Positions 35,795 through 44,021 of a stretch of 64,000 nt of DNA are shown here, piece after piece. Below the pieces are notes generated by a model that was not told the origin of the DNA, did not search any database, and saw only the letters and a program-made list of their open reading frames with translations. The stretch is from Planctomycetaceae bacterium (GTDB lineage: Bacteria; Planctomycetota; Planctomycetia; Planctomycetales; Planctomycetaceae). The stretch spans positions 1,736,001 to 1,800,000 of the forward strand of contig CP051247.1 in assembly GCA_017795105.1 (NCBI GenBank), read 5' to 3'. The translations under genes were made by a program, and so were the position numbers. Each line of letters begins with the position of its first letter. The stretch's first letter is position 1.

Positions 35795-36511
35795 CTAGGC
35801 CGTTTCGATCGCTTTGGATTGTCCCACAGTCAACGTGAACTCGTCTTCATCGGCAATCGCTTCCGGCAGCCAGCGGATGTTCTCGAACCAGCGGTTCAGA
35901 TACGCCGGGAACGTCTTCGTGTCACGGAAGCCGGCTGCCCAGGCGATCGCTCCAACCAGCCAGATCAGTCCCGCCAGAGCGGCAACGACTTCAGCGTTGT
36001 AGTAGACGAAATAGAGAAACGCTCCGAGCAGACCGAGCAAAGCCGCCAGCTTCAGTTTGCTTTTCATCCGAGCAAAGAACCGATCCGACTGGAAACGCGA
36101 CTGGCACTGTTCGCAAAGCAGCAATGGAAAACTGGTTGCCGTGTAGCGTTCTTCGGAAGAGGCGGCGTGAAGAGCAACTCCGGTCAGCGTCGGTCGAATG
36201 CCACCATCGTTGGCGACGACGCGCTCTTCCATCACCGTCAGACAACAGGGCGTGGCGAATTGAGCCTGAGTGGAGTTGCAGCCGTGACAGAGCCCATTGA
36301 ACGGAGCTTCGCCAGCGCGAGCCGTGTGACGCACTTTCTCAATCGGCCGCAGATACGGATACTTGTCTCCCGACATCTCCCTCAGCGTGATGCTGTCAGG
36401 AATCATCACCGACTTGCTGCACGACGGGCAGGCGCGATCGGTCCCAGCGTGGTAAAGTTCCACACGAAGCTGACTGCCGCAGTCGCAGTCGACGTAGTAA
36501 GTTTCAGGCAT
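35795..36511 (-). CDS. Zinc-ribbon membrane protein, hypothetical
   Basis: 238 residues. The N-terminal ~35 residues are a zinc ribbon (YVDCDCGSQLRVELYHAGTDRACPSCSKSV). Two further Cys pairs follow (GLCHGCNSTQAQFATPCCLTV and LLLCEQCQSRF). Two transmembrane helices (LAALLGLLGAFLYFVYY and VVAALAGLIWLVGAIAWAAGF) sit near the C terminus. No enzyme motif is seen. It shares this layout of zinc ribbons next to membrane helices with the genes at 42363-43574 and 57213-57635, though they are not obviously closely related in sequence. The 129 bases before the next gene probably hold divergent promoters. Confidence 0.75.
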   Translation of the reverse strand: MPETYYVDCDCGSQLRVELYHAGTDRACPSCSKSVMIPDSITLREMSGDKYPYLRPIEKVRHTARAGEAPFNGLCHGCNSTQAQFATPCCLTVMEERVVANDGGIRPTLTGVALHAASSEERYTATSFPLLLCEQCQSRFQSDRFFARMKSKLKLAALLGLLGAFLYFVYYNAEVVAALAGLIWLVGAIAWAAGFRDTKTFPAYLNRWFENIRWLPEAIADEDEFTLTVGQSKAIETA

Positions 36512-36640
36512 GAAGTACGGTTCCTCGCTGACCCCGAATGGGGCGTGGACGTGGAGGGAAGATTCGATCGTACCAGTTCACGAATGTGGTTTCATGTCTA
36601 CTGTAGTTTTGTGATCTCTCGGGAATAGAAAGCCTGCGAA

Positions 36641-37180
36641 ATGCGTTCTTTGATCGGCTGCGGATTAATGTTTGCGTTGCCGATATACCTGGTGACGGTG
36701 ATCATCGCTGCAATTGCAATGCGCTCGATCCCGATCGGAGCGATAATGGGCGTGATGGTCGCCGGCCCCGTGTTTCTTGCCGTCGTTCTTCTGGCGGCGA
36801 GAGACCAGATGCTGCATCAGGCGTCATGGAATGGAGGACATGCCTTCCTGAAACGAGCCGTGCCCTGCAGCGACGACGAATTCCTCGCGGCTGCTCCCCA
36901 CGATAACTCCAGTCTGCTCCTCGAAATTCGCAGAGCCGTGGCGGACTACTTCGCAGTCTCACCCGAACAGGTGCCGCGTCATGTCGATCTCAAGAAGAAT
37001 CTGAACGTCGACGATCTCGAACCAGGCTTTCAGTTTCAGGTCGTCAACTCAGTCGTCGCCTTGCAAATCGAGGAACCGATCCATTTCCCGTTCTCGATGC
37101 GAGAGATCAGCACTCTCGATGAAATAGCCGACGCGATCGAAAAGGTGCTGAAAGAGGCCCGTCCGGAAGGAACTGAGTGA
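36641..37180 (+). CDS. Membrane-anchored acyl-carrier-like domain protein without the serine
   Basis: 179 residues. Two N-terminal membrane helices (about 5-55) are followed by a cytoplasmic domain whose secondary structure follows acyl carrier proteins: LLLEIRRAVADYFAVSPEQVPRHVDLKKNLNVDDLEPGFQFQVVNSV ... REISTLDEIADAIEKVL. In carrier proteins the DSL serine that carries phosphopantetheine would lie right after NLNVDDL; here it is EPGFQ, with no serine. A DUF1493-like relationship is possible. The protein is therefore unlikely to carry acyl groups, and may bind a carrier-protein partner. Confidence 0.7.
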   Translation: MRSLIGCGLMFALPIYLVTVIIAAIAMRSIPIGAIMGVMVAGPVFLAVVLLAARDQMLHQASWNGGHAFLKRAVPCSDDEFLAAAPHDNSSLLLEIRRAVADYFAVSPEQVPRHVDLKKNLNVDDLEPGFQFQVVNSVVALQIEEPIHFPFSMREISTLDEIADAIEKVLKEARPEGTE

Positions 37181-37202
37181 CGCAGGCATTCACCGTCAAT
37201 CT

Positions 37203-37640
37203 TCATTGACCGCCATCGCGTCGAATCTGTTCGCGAGCCCGATCGCAGAATGCCCGATACTCTTCGAGGCTCTTCCGTGGTTCCTTCTCAAAGTCGGCGA
37301 TTTCGCCGGTCTGATGATCGACCATTCTCAGGTCCAGTCGATCACAGACTGCTTTAATGATGGCGATGCTGTCCTCGTCTCCGTTGGAAGTGACACCGAT
37401 GGATTCGACGACTCCATTTCCGTTGCGATCCGAGTAGTTGAGCCGCACGTACGTAAATTCCGTCTCAACAACGCTTTCGTTCTGCAGGTGTTGTGCGTGC
37501 GGAAATTGCTCTTTGAGCGCCTTTGCGATTTCGTTTGTGTGACCGAGAGAAGGGGGTTTCCAGTCATTGCCATATTCCGTGGCAATCTCGTGGATCGTCA
37601 TGCCGGCAGGCAAACGCATCAGACTTGCTCCCCAGGACAT
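37203..37640 (-). CDS. Hypothetical protein (145 residues)
   Basis: A soluble, acidic protein with no signal peptide. It contains TYVRLNYSDRNGNGVVESIGVTSNGDED, which looks like an EF-hand-type DxNxNG calcium loop, and a helical C terminus (SLEEYRAFCDRAREQIRRDGG). No family was recognised. The gene is convergent with the carrier-like gene, 22 bases apart. Its coding character is good (G/C at third positions, ordered charge pattern). The start may be one of the nearby internal ATGs (37619 or 37601). Confidence 0.65.
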   Translation of the reverse strand: MSWGASLMRLPAGMTIHEIATEYGNDWKPPSLGHTNEIAKALKEQFPHAQHLQNESVVETEFTYVRLNYSDRNGNGVVESIGVTSNGDEDSIAIIKAVCDRLDLRMVDHQTGEIADFEKEPRKSLEEYRAFCDRAREQIRRDGGQ

Positions 37641-37771
37641 TGTTCTATCCCCAGTCCAATCACCTCAATCGTAAATCCGATTCGGAACACGACGTGCGCA
37701 CACAATGAACCCGCATTCTACCAGGAATGTGGTCAAGCCGCTTGCGAATGCCCGACTTGGTTCAGCAAGCC

Positions 37772-38365
37772 TCACGCGGACCGTTTGTCATCCACCGGGA
37801 TCAACTTGGGTTGAGGCAATCTGCGGCCGACGATGCGGCCGTGGCGGTTGACGAGGCCTTTGAAGTTCGGTTCGAGAAAGTCGAACAGGTCCTTCGGCGG
37901 AGCGAGTTGCAGGTACTCGTCGACATAGCGGTCCATGAGCCGGTCGTATTCTTTCTGGCTCGACGAGTGGGCGTGGTAGCGGCCTTCGAAGCGGCGGATG
38001 TCGCCGTCGAAGTGCGGGCTAATGTGATACAGTTCGTGCAGAACCGTGATCATCTTTTCGCGAAACGTGTTGTCCTGGAATCGCGGCAGGTAGAACGTGA
38101 GCAGGTAGAGCATCTCGTGGCGGCCGAGAAAGACCCGCTGAACGGTCCACGTGCGGCCCCGCATTTTCTTGGTGAGGGCCCCGTTCTCGAAGCGAAGCGG
38201 CGTCAGCTTGGCCTGGACGCCGTAAATGCCCGGCGTGCGTGCCTGGGCGAAGGTGACGGCCACCTGTTCCATGCAGATGTGCTGAAAGACTTCGATCCGC
38301 TCGCAGACATCGGTGCATAACCGAGTCATCGCGTGCGTGAAGTCAAAATCCTGTCGTCGGCTCAT
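37772..38365 (-). CDS. Putative metallopeptidase with HELYH motif
   Basis: 197 residues. The key site is REKMITVLHELYHISPHFDGDIRRFEGRYHAHSSSQKEYD, an HExxH zinc motif followed by a conserved HFDGD..RF...HxHS block. This is typical of a small putative metallopeptidase family (phage-type metallopeptidase-like; PF18894). The N-terminal half is helical (FDFTHAMTRLCTDVCERIEVFQHICMEQVAVTFAQA). No signal peptide was found, so it acts in the cytoplasm. Its substrate is unknown; a role in DNA-protein or phage-related housekeeping has been suggested for relatives only by analogy. Confidence 0.85.
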   Translation of the reverse strand: MSRRQDFDFTHAMTRLCTDVCERIEVFQHICMEQVAVTFAQARTPGIYGVQAKLTPLRFENGALTKKMRGRTWTVQRVFLGRHEMLYLLTFYLPRFQDNTFREKMITVLHELYHISPHFDGDIRRFEGRYHAHSSSQKEYDRLMDRYVDEYLQLAPPKDLFDFLEPNFKGLVNRHGRIVGRRLPQPKLIPVDDKRSA

Positions 38366-38409
38366 CGCGGTGTGTGCCCTCTGCGGGCTCTCTGGGTGGT
38401 GACCGGCTG

Positions 38410-39300
38410 CTATTCGAACGGTGACTTCGTGGCCGGAGCCGCATTCAACGGTTCGTATCGCTGAAGGTGAAACTGACTCTGCATATTAGGCGAAGAGCCG
38501 GCCTCAATAAACCCCTGTACCCGATATCGGCTGCCTTCCTGCAATCCCTTGAGCACTTCCGGAGCCCCCGTCAGCTGAAGCTGCCCGTTGGGACCGGGCG
38601 CGAATTCGAGCATCAGTCCGCCGGTTTGCGGATTGCGGCGGACCGTTCCCTCCAGGGCATTGTCCGACGAGGCCGTCTTCGGATCGCTGAGCGGCGGAGC
38701 CTGAAGTTCGAACAGATCATTGGCCGGCTGCGGTTCACTCATGGCCGGAGTTTCTGCCGGCGTCTGCGAACGACTCGTCACAATGGGCGGCTCAAACAGT
38801 TCGACCGACGTCTGTTCCACGCCAGCAGACTGTGGCTCTTCCGCGGCGAAGTTCGCCTGAGCAACCATGCCGGTCTGCTCTTCGGGTTCAGGGCGGAAGT
38901 TGCTCTGCTTCTCGAAGTACGGCGAGTTGTTGCTGCTCGTCGGATCGTTATACCGGGGCACGGAATTGTCACCCGAATTCGGATTCGGCTGCGACGGCTG
39001 GGCTCCAAACGGAGGAGCATCGTTGCCATTCGACGGCGGCGGATAATACGTGTCGCCGGGCATGGACGAAATCGTCGAGGGCGGCAGCGATCCGGTCGGA
39101 ACGCCCTGGCCATACGGCGAGCCCATCGGAGCCGGCGTGCCATACGAAGGCGCTCCATAAGGAGCAGGCTGAGCCCCGTAAGGAGCGGACTGATACGGTC
39201 CGTAAGGTGTCTGGTAATACGGCTGGTAGCAGCCGGCGATGGTGAGAATCACCGGCACAAGCAAAGTTCGTTGTGAAACGAACCGGGTGGTCGTTTTCAT
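38410..39300 (-). CDS. Proline/tyrosine-rich lipoprotein
   Basis: 296 residues from the ATG at 39300, with AAGGATG upstream. A lipoprotein signal ends in LTIAGC, with the lipidated Cys at about residue 24. The next ~110 residues are a low-complexity stretch of Tyr/Pro/Gly/Gln (QPYYQTPYGPYQSAPYG, APYGAPSYGTPAPMGSPYG). An acidic linker and a small folded C-terminal part follow, with LEFAPGPNGQLQLTGAPEVLKGLQEGSRYRVQGFI. No enzyme signature is seen. Probably an envelope structural or binding protein attached to a membrane. Confidence 0.85.
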   Translation of the reverse strand: MKTTTRFVSQRTLLVPVILTIAGCYQPYYQTPYGPYQSAPYGAQPAPYGAPSYGTPAPMGSPYGQGVPTGSLPPSTISSMPGDTYYPPPSNGNDAPPFGAQPSQPNPNSGDNSVPRYNDPTSSNNSPYFEKQSNFRPEPEEQTGMVAQANFAAEEPQSAGVEQTSVELFEPPIVTSRSQTPAETPAMSEPQPANDLFELQAPPLSDPKTASSDNALEGTVRRNPQTGGLMLEFAPGPNGQLQLTGAPEVLKGLQEGSRYRVQGFIEAGSSPNMQSQFHLQRYEPLNAAPATKSPFE

Positions 39301-39657
39301 GATGGCATCCTTGCGCACGAACGGCAAAAAGACGGGAATCAGCGAAGAGATCGTCTTCCCCGGATCTCATCGCATGAATTCGACTCGACAATCCCCATTG
39401 TCGATGATGCCGAACTCGTCCGTTTTCTGGCCCTGCTGCCTGCAATCGCGCTCGATCACAGTCAGTTTCATTTCCCCCCCGGCAGCATGGCGTCCCGTAC
39501 TGGGAAACAGTCGCTGCGCAGGTGACATAGTTCTCCAAAGACCGGGCGTGCCGGTCCCTGAAAGCGCGGATTGTGCGCGAAACCCGATTTCATGTAAACC
39601 CCGAGTTTCAAACATGGCTCCCAGCCCCCAAATCCACTACGTTATTCGCAGTCAAAC

Positions 39658-39709
39658 GGTAGCCCCGGTTGATCCGCTACCGGGGCCGACGCAGTCGGCA
39701 AGAGGTCTC
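39658..39709. repeat. Family B palindromic arm, copy 2
   Basis: It reads GGTAGCCCCGGTTGATCC, then GCTACCGGGGCCGACGCAGT and CGGCAAGAGGTCTC, the same as the left arm of the element at 17446. A matching inverted right arm was not found, so this is a single unit. Confidence 0.75.
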
Positions 39710-39761
39710 ATACTGTCTTCCGTTACCCTCAATACGCCCAGAAAACAGTGAAGTGAAGAGA

Positions 39762-39904
39762 AACCACAGAGACACAGAGGACACGGAGAGCCGTCAGCAG
39801 CTCATCGTTCTCACTGCTCCCGCAGCTTCTTAAAATGGTCGTTGCAGCTCTCGAACCCCGTTCCACCCCAGTAGACTCCCTGTGACCTCTGTGTCTCCGT
39901 GGTT
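39762..39904. repeat. 143-base element with 19-base inverted ends (family D)
   Basis: Left end AACCACAGAGACACAGAGG, right end CCTCTGTGTCTCCGTGGTT, one mismatch between the two arms. The interior is non-coding. The size and ends resemble the MITE-like elements elsewhere in the window. It lies 46 bases before the MFS gene and could affect its promoter. Confidence 0.8.
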
Positions 39905-39949
39905 CAACAAACTTCTCACCTCCCACGTCCCCAAGAGTGAAAATCACCG

Positions 39950-41251
39950 GTGAAGCGAATCGAGGATCAGACGCCGGGGCTTTCTCCGGAGACCGAGCGG
40001 CTCAGTCGGAGTGTAGTGCAGAATCAGCTGCTCTTCTCGGCTGGGTATGCCCTCACGACCGGCGGCTTTCTGTATTACTTCGCCGGTCATCTCGGAGCCG
40101 GCACGCGGACGATTTCGATTCTGCTGGCGTTGCCCGAACTGGTTGGCGTCCTGGCCGTCTTCACGCCGGCTCTGCTGATTCTCTTCCGGAATCGCAAGCG
40201 GCTCTTCGTCGCCAGTTCGATCCTCGCCCGGCTCTTCACGTTCCTGATTCCCGCGGCGGCTCTGCTCCCCGACAACAGTCTCCGGCTGCCGGTCATCATC
40301 GGAGCCCTGGCCGGACAGGGGATTCTGCAGGCGGTTGCCTTCACGGCTTATCTCTCATGGCTGAGCGATCTGGCTCCGGAGCGAAACTGGGGCCGGTTCT
40401 TTGCCCGCCGCGATATCGCCCGACTCGCCGTGCTGATCGTGGTGCCGTTGCTGGCGACGTCGATCAAGAGTCAGCTGCGAACATCGGTCGACTTCTGGGA
40501 AACGCTCGGCTATGTCGCCGTGTTCGTGATCGGCAACCTGCTGCAACTCGTCTCGCTGATTCCGCTTTTGAAATGGCCGGCGGTTCTTAGTGAACGCCAT
40601 GCTTCCTGGGAGCGGCCCGCAGAGATCGAGAGTCCACAGCCGCGACCGCCACTGCGGGCCTATGTCGGCATCGTGCTGTTCTCGTGGTGGCTTTCGTTCT
40701 TTCAGGGGCTGACGCAGACGGCCTTCTTTCTCATCACCTATCGCCAGCTCGAACTCAGCCTGCGGAATTACTACCTGCTGACGGGCACGATGTACGCTCT
40801 GCAGATGTTCGCCGCCGCCTGGGCGGGCCGCATTGGCGATCGCTTCGGCTACCGCGATCTTCTCCTCTGGAGCACGGTCCTGGTCGCGACGTCGATTCCC
40901 TGCTGGATGTTCAGCCTGAATGGCGACGCCCGCTGGCTCATCCCGGCGTACATGATCTGGGGGCTGTTCGGAGCGGTCAATCTGGCCCTGCAGAACCTGC
41001 TGCTGAAAGTGACGCCGCGACACCGCAACACGTTCCACCTCGCCTTCTGCCGTCAGGGAGCAGGCCTGATCGCCGGCCTCACCGGCCTCGCCGGCGGTTT
41101 CTGGCTCGACTCCCAAATCAACCCCAGTGGAGTCCGAGCCGAAGGCCCGGCGGCCCTGGAACCATTTCTGATTCTCCTGCTGATCTCCTTCCTGGGCCGA
41201 ATCCTCGCCCCGGCCTGGCTGCTGTTGATCCCCGGGAGAGTGGGGAGATAG
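39950..41251 (+). CDS. MFS transporter
   Basis: 433 residues starting at a GTG (VKRIEDQTPGLSPETERL). About 12 hydrophobic segments are visible. The first is LLFSAGYALTTGGFLYYFAGHLGAG. A central cytoplasmic loop has LKWPAVLSERHASWERPAEIESPQPRP. The loop WAGRIGDRFGYRDLLLWSTVLVA carries the MFS D-R/K-hinge pattern between helices of the second half. The C terminus is basic (LLIPGRVGR). The substrate is unknown. The gene follows a repeat-rich gap and ends ten bases before a REPIN. Confidence 0.9.
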   Translation: MKRIEDQTPGLSPETERLSRSVVQNQLLFSAGYALTTGGFLYYFAGHLGAGTRTISILLALPELVGVLAVFTPALLILFRNRKRLFVASSILARLFTFLIPAAALLPDNSLRLPVIIGALAGQGILQAVAFTAYLSWLSDLAPERNWGRFFARRDIARLAVLIVVPLLATSIKSQLRTSVDFWETLGYVAVFVIGNLLQLVSLIPLLKWPAVLSERHASWERPAEIESPQPRPPLRAYVGIVLFSWWLSFFQGLTQTAFFLITYRQLELSLRNYYLLTGTMYALQMFAAAWAGRIGDRFGYRDLLLWSTVLVATSIPCWMFSLNGDARWLIPAYMIWGLFGAVNLALQNLLLKVTPRHRNTFHLAFCRQGAGLIAGLTGLAGGFWLDSQINPSGVRAEGPAALEPFLILLLISFLGRILAPAWLLLIPGRVGR

Positions 41252-41261
41252 CTGGGTATCG

Positions 41262-41438
41262 GGGTGGCCCTGATAGCTCTGCTATCAGGGCGGCGAAGCC
41301 GTTGGAGAATGCCGTTTGGCGAGGGGGAACATTCAGGCCTGCTTCGTCTTCCTCTTGAATGAAGTCTCTTACCAAGAACCCCGTCCAATCCCGTGCTCCC
41401 ACGGCTGCGCCGCCCCGAAAGAATCTTTCGGGGCCACC
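41262..41438. repeat. RAYT-associated REPIN, copy 3 (3' flank of the RAYT gene)
   Basis: 177 bases. The left unit is GGTGGCCCTGATAGC, TCT, GCTATCAGG, then GCGGCGAAGCCG. The interior has GAATGCCGTTTGGCGAGG and GAATGAAGTCTC. The right unit is CGGCTGCGCCGCC, then CCGAAAGAATCTTTCGG, GGCCACC, which is the left unit's pattern inverted. It ends 17 bases from the RAYT stop. Confidence 0.88.
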
Positions 41439-41455
41439 CCTTATCATCGATGCCG

Positions 41456-41974
41456 TTAAGAGCCGGGCCAATGGATGGGGAGGCCGACCGTGCGACCTTG
41501 TTCGTACCAGCGAGCCGAGCTCCATCTCCAGTCAACGGCTTTCAGGACCAGTCCGGCCCGGACGGGATTAAGGTGCATGTAGGTCAGTTTCTCCTCCAGC
41601 TTGTCTTCGGAGTCGATCTCGAAGCTGTAGTACTTTGGCGTCCAGATCTTCTCCGTGGAACCCACCTTCTGGAGATAGACGCGCCCTTCCTCGCGATACC
41701 AGTTGCGGATCGCATGGCTCGCCAGCCGTTTCCACTGTTGCATGAACAGGCTGAGCTGTCCCGGTTCCGAGAATCGGAGAAGAACATGTACATGATTCGG
41801 CATGATGACGAACCCGGCACACGTGGCACTGTGCCGCTGGAGTTGCTGAGCGAGGATGCCGAGAAGCAGACGTTTCGGGGGATCGGGATCAAGCAGGTTT
41901 CTGCGTCCGTCGCAGGAGAATGTCACGAAGTGACAGTAGAGCTGGTCATCAAAAATACGGCGACGATCGGACAT
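41456..41974 (-). CDS. REP-associated tyrosine transposase (RAYT), Y1/IS200-like
   Basis: 172 residues from the ATG at 41974 (start MSDRRRIFDDQLYCHFVTFSC, as in planctomycete relatives; a GTG at 42013 would add 13 residues). It is a single-domain HUH Y1 transposase: GFVIMPNHVHVLLRF carries the HxH metal site. The C-terminal part has IWTPKYYSFEIDSEDKLEEKLTYMHLNPVRAGLV, with tyrosines in the catalytic position, then WRWSSARWY. RAYTs cut single-stranded DNA at REP hairpins and are thought to spread REP/REPIN elements. Here the gene is flanked in the same orientation by two nearly complete REPINs 17 and 58 bases away, which identifies its likely substrate. Confidence 0.95.
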   Translation of the reverse strand: MSDRRRIFDDQLYCHFVTFSCDGRRNLLDPDPPKRLLLGILAQQLQRHSATCAGFVIMPNHVHVLLRFSEPGQLSLFMQQWKRLASHAIRNWYREEGRVYLQKVGSTEKIWTPKYYSFEIDSEDKLEEKLTYMHLNPVRAGLVLKAVDWRWSSARWYEQGRTVGLPIHWPGS

Positions 41975-42032
41975 GCCACGATTGTGGCTCAGGGCAATGT
42001 TGAACTCAAGCACACTTCAGATAGGCAAGAGG

Positions 42033-42208
42033 GGTGGCCCTGATAGCTCCGCTATCAGGGCGGCGAAGCCGTGGGAGGATGCCGTCTAGCGAGGGTAAAA
42101 AACACAGCTCTGCATCGTCTTCCGCTTGACCGAAGATCCTTAGCAACAATCCGCCCAATCCCGGTCTCCGACGGCTGCGCCGCCCCGAAAGAATCTTTCG
42201 GGGCCACC
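42033..42208. repeat. RAYT-associated REPIN, copy 4 (5' flank of the RAYT gene)
   Basis: 176 bases with both hairpins: CTGATAGCTCCGCTATCAG at the left and CCCGAAAGAATCTTTCGGG at the right, inside GGTGGCC ... GGCCACC ends. Same orientation as copy 3, so the two form direct repeats around the RAYT gene. Confidence 0.88.
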
Positions 42209-42328
42209 CGCGAATGTGGTCAATAAACCTCACAAGTGCGTATCACCGATCCTAGCGGCTTGTCTCAAACAGAGGATCGAGCAGGTATCAACGAGAGCGT
42301 GTCCCCAACTGCTTGTTGCTTCGCAACC

Positions 42329-42348
42329 CGGAGGTAAACCTCCGGGCC
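42329..42348. terminator. Short GC hairpin after the zinc-ribbon membrane gene
   Basis: CCCGGAGG pairs with CCTCCGGG around TAAA, 15 bases past the stop of the minus-strand gene. There is no strong T-run on either side, so it may be a hairpin repeat and not a true terminator. Confidence 0.35.
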
Positions 42349-42362
42349 ATCCGTGTGCGTTG

Positions 42363-43574
42363 TCAAGCGGTACCTGACGTGCCTTTCACGCCTTCGCCAG
42401 CTCGATCTAACGGCACGGGAAGAACTTCCGCCAGAACTTCCGTTCCGCAGTGATAGCAGCGGCGAGAACTAATTACCGTATGATTGACCTCAAGTAACGA
42501 CTTACGGCAAGTCGGACAGCGAAAGTCTCGAGTCAGTCGGTCAGTACCGATTGCCAGGATTCCCAAAGGCAGGCCGATAGTCAATAGACCAGTGCTGAAT
42601 AAACGAAGCATTTCGCGATAGGAGAGTAGATTGGGGTCATCGTCCGGGAACAGGGCCAGTCGAGTCCCTATCATCAGCAACACGAACATCGAGGCGAAGC
42701 AGGATATAAGGAACGCGAAACATTGGCGAGAGCGACGGGGCGCCTTTCGCGCGAAGTCGGCAATGGACCAGCGAATATTCTTCCAGTTTTCCGGCCAGGG
42801 AGTCAGCCCCGGTTGAGGGTCTTCAACCGCGCGGAATCCGCACTCGTCACAGTAGCCCGTGCGCCGTGCCATCCCGAGAAGTTTAGCCCCACAGTGGGGA
42901 CAGGAAGGGATCGTCTTATGATAGCGTCTCTCCATCCGGATGGCTGACCAGAACGCGATTGCGACACCCGGACTAACGAAGTATGGAAGCAAGATTTGCG
43001 TCCATTCTTTCCCCATGTCGAAAAGCTGGATCACCAGTAATCCCAGTAAAAGTCCGACGGCGGAAGTGATTGCTCCGCCAAGTAGCCACCGAAGCACGAT
43101 CTGCTTCAATTCCTTGAGTAGCCGCTGGGCTTCCTCGTCCGTCAACGCCATGCTGACGAGATTCGAGTCAGTAGTTTCGGATTGAGCAGGAACATCAGCG
43201 ACGGGAGGAACGAAAAACTGAAACTCACTGCACCGGGGGCAGCATCCCGTCACGACAACGGTATTCATTGATCGGCCGTAAGGAACCTCACAGTGAACGC
43301 AGCGTGGAACAGTTTTTTCAGCACGCCAGAATGAGTGGATGGTCCAGACAGGAACTGCAATCAAGAAGATTATTGCCATCGCGGCAGACCAGTGACTGCC
43401 CGTCGGGCCAAGGTGACACATCATGAGCATTGCGCCCACCAAGAGGATCACGTCTCCGCCCAGCACCTTGAACGCCAGTCGGATCGATTGCGACCGAAAA
43501 CTATTCAATCGGGCCAGGAACTCCTTCCGGCTCGGTAGTCGTTGCGAACTATCAATACAGTCAGCGGTATTCAT
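42363..43574 (-). CDS. Membrane protein with three zinc ribbons
   Basis: 403 residues. Two N-terminal membrane helices (AFKVLGGDVILLVGAMLMM; AMAIIFLIAVPVWTI) precede a ribbon (VPRCVHCEVPYGRSMNTVVVTGCCPRCSEF). Two more helices (VGLLLGLLVIQLF; ILLPYFVSPGVAIAFW) precede a second ribbon (IPSCPHCGAKLLGMARRTGYCDECGF). Two further helices (FLISCFASMFVLLMIG; LLTIGLPLGILAIG) precede a third ribbon (FRCPTCRKSLLEVNHTVISSRRCYHCGTEV). The alternating pattern suggests a threefold repeat of helix pair plus ribbon. Function unknown. A decayed cassette lies upstream of it. Confidence 0.85.
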   Translation of the reverse strand: MNTADCIDSSQRLPSRKEFLARLNSFRSQSIRLAFKVLGGDVILLVGAMLMMCHLGPTGSHWSAAMAIIFLIAVPVWTIHSFWRAEKTVPRCVHCEVPYGRSMNTVVVTGCCPRCSEFQFFVPPVADVPAQSETTDSNLVSMALTDEEAQRLLKELKQIVLRWLLGGAITSAVGLLLGLLVIQLFDMGKEWTQILLPYFVSPGVAIAFWSAIRMERRYHKTIPSCPHCGAKLLGMARRTGYCDECGFRAVEDPQPGLTPWPENWKNIRWSIADFARKAPRRSRQCFAFLISCFASMFVLLMIGTRLALFPDDDPNLLSYREMLRLFSTGLLTIGLPLGILAIGTDRLTRDFRCPTCRKSLLEVNHTVISSRRCYHCGTEVLAEVLPVPLDRAGEGVKGTSGTA

Positions 43575-44021
43575 TTCAACCTGCGGCGATTCACGGACAG
43601 AAGTCTGGAATCAATAACGCTCAATGGGCTCAGCTGGTTCAAAGCTTCTGGAGCAAATTGCGATCTGTCGCACTTCTCCAAGGTCTTCCGTTGTTAGGCA
43701 CTGCCTGACTTACTTTCTTTCAGGTCTTATCGCGCGCTGCGGCGAACAGGGTGCCACCCCTCCACGGCCGGTCCTTGCGCATCCGGCGGGACCTGCTTGT
43801 TGCAGCGGATTTCCATTCGCTCCAGCGTGTTCTCTGCGCAAAAGTCCCGGAAACGAGGGAGTTATCGACTTTTGCGCAGCGGGTGGCTTTGTGAGATGCG
43901 GATTCGCTTTCTGGCTTCTCATGGATCACGTCCCCGGCGCACCTTTTCGCCTTTTCAGTAAGAGGCCCGCTGACTGGGAGCCGGGCAATCGGGTGTGTTT
44001 TCTGGACCGTAAGGGGGTCTT
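43575..44021. other. 447-base region, no gene, contains a family C element
   Basis: This lies between the three-ribbon membrane gene and a decayed cassette. A 46-base palindrome (43834-43879) is included. A plus-strand open frame 43624-44100 has no protein character. Confidence 0.5.
43834..43879. repeat. 46-base palindromic element, family C, copy 2
   Basis: CTGCGCAAAAGTC and GACTTTTGCGCAG are perfect inverted arms around CCGGAAACGAGGGAGTTATC. It is in the opposite orientation to the copy at 44563; the two bound the cassette between them. Confidence 0.85.

Larger units (their letters stand above)
39301..39949. other. 649-base intergenic region with two repeat families
   Basis: It contains a family B arm (39658-39709) and a family D element (39762-39904), described separately. 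The remaining bases show no ORF with coding character. Confidence 0.6.
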
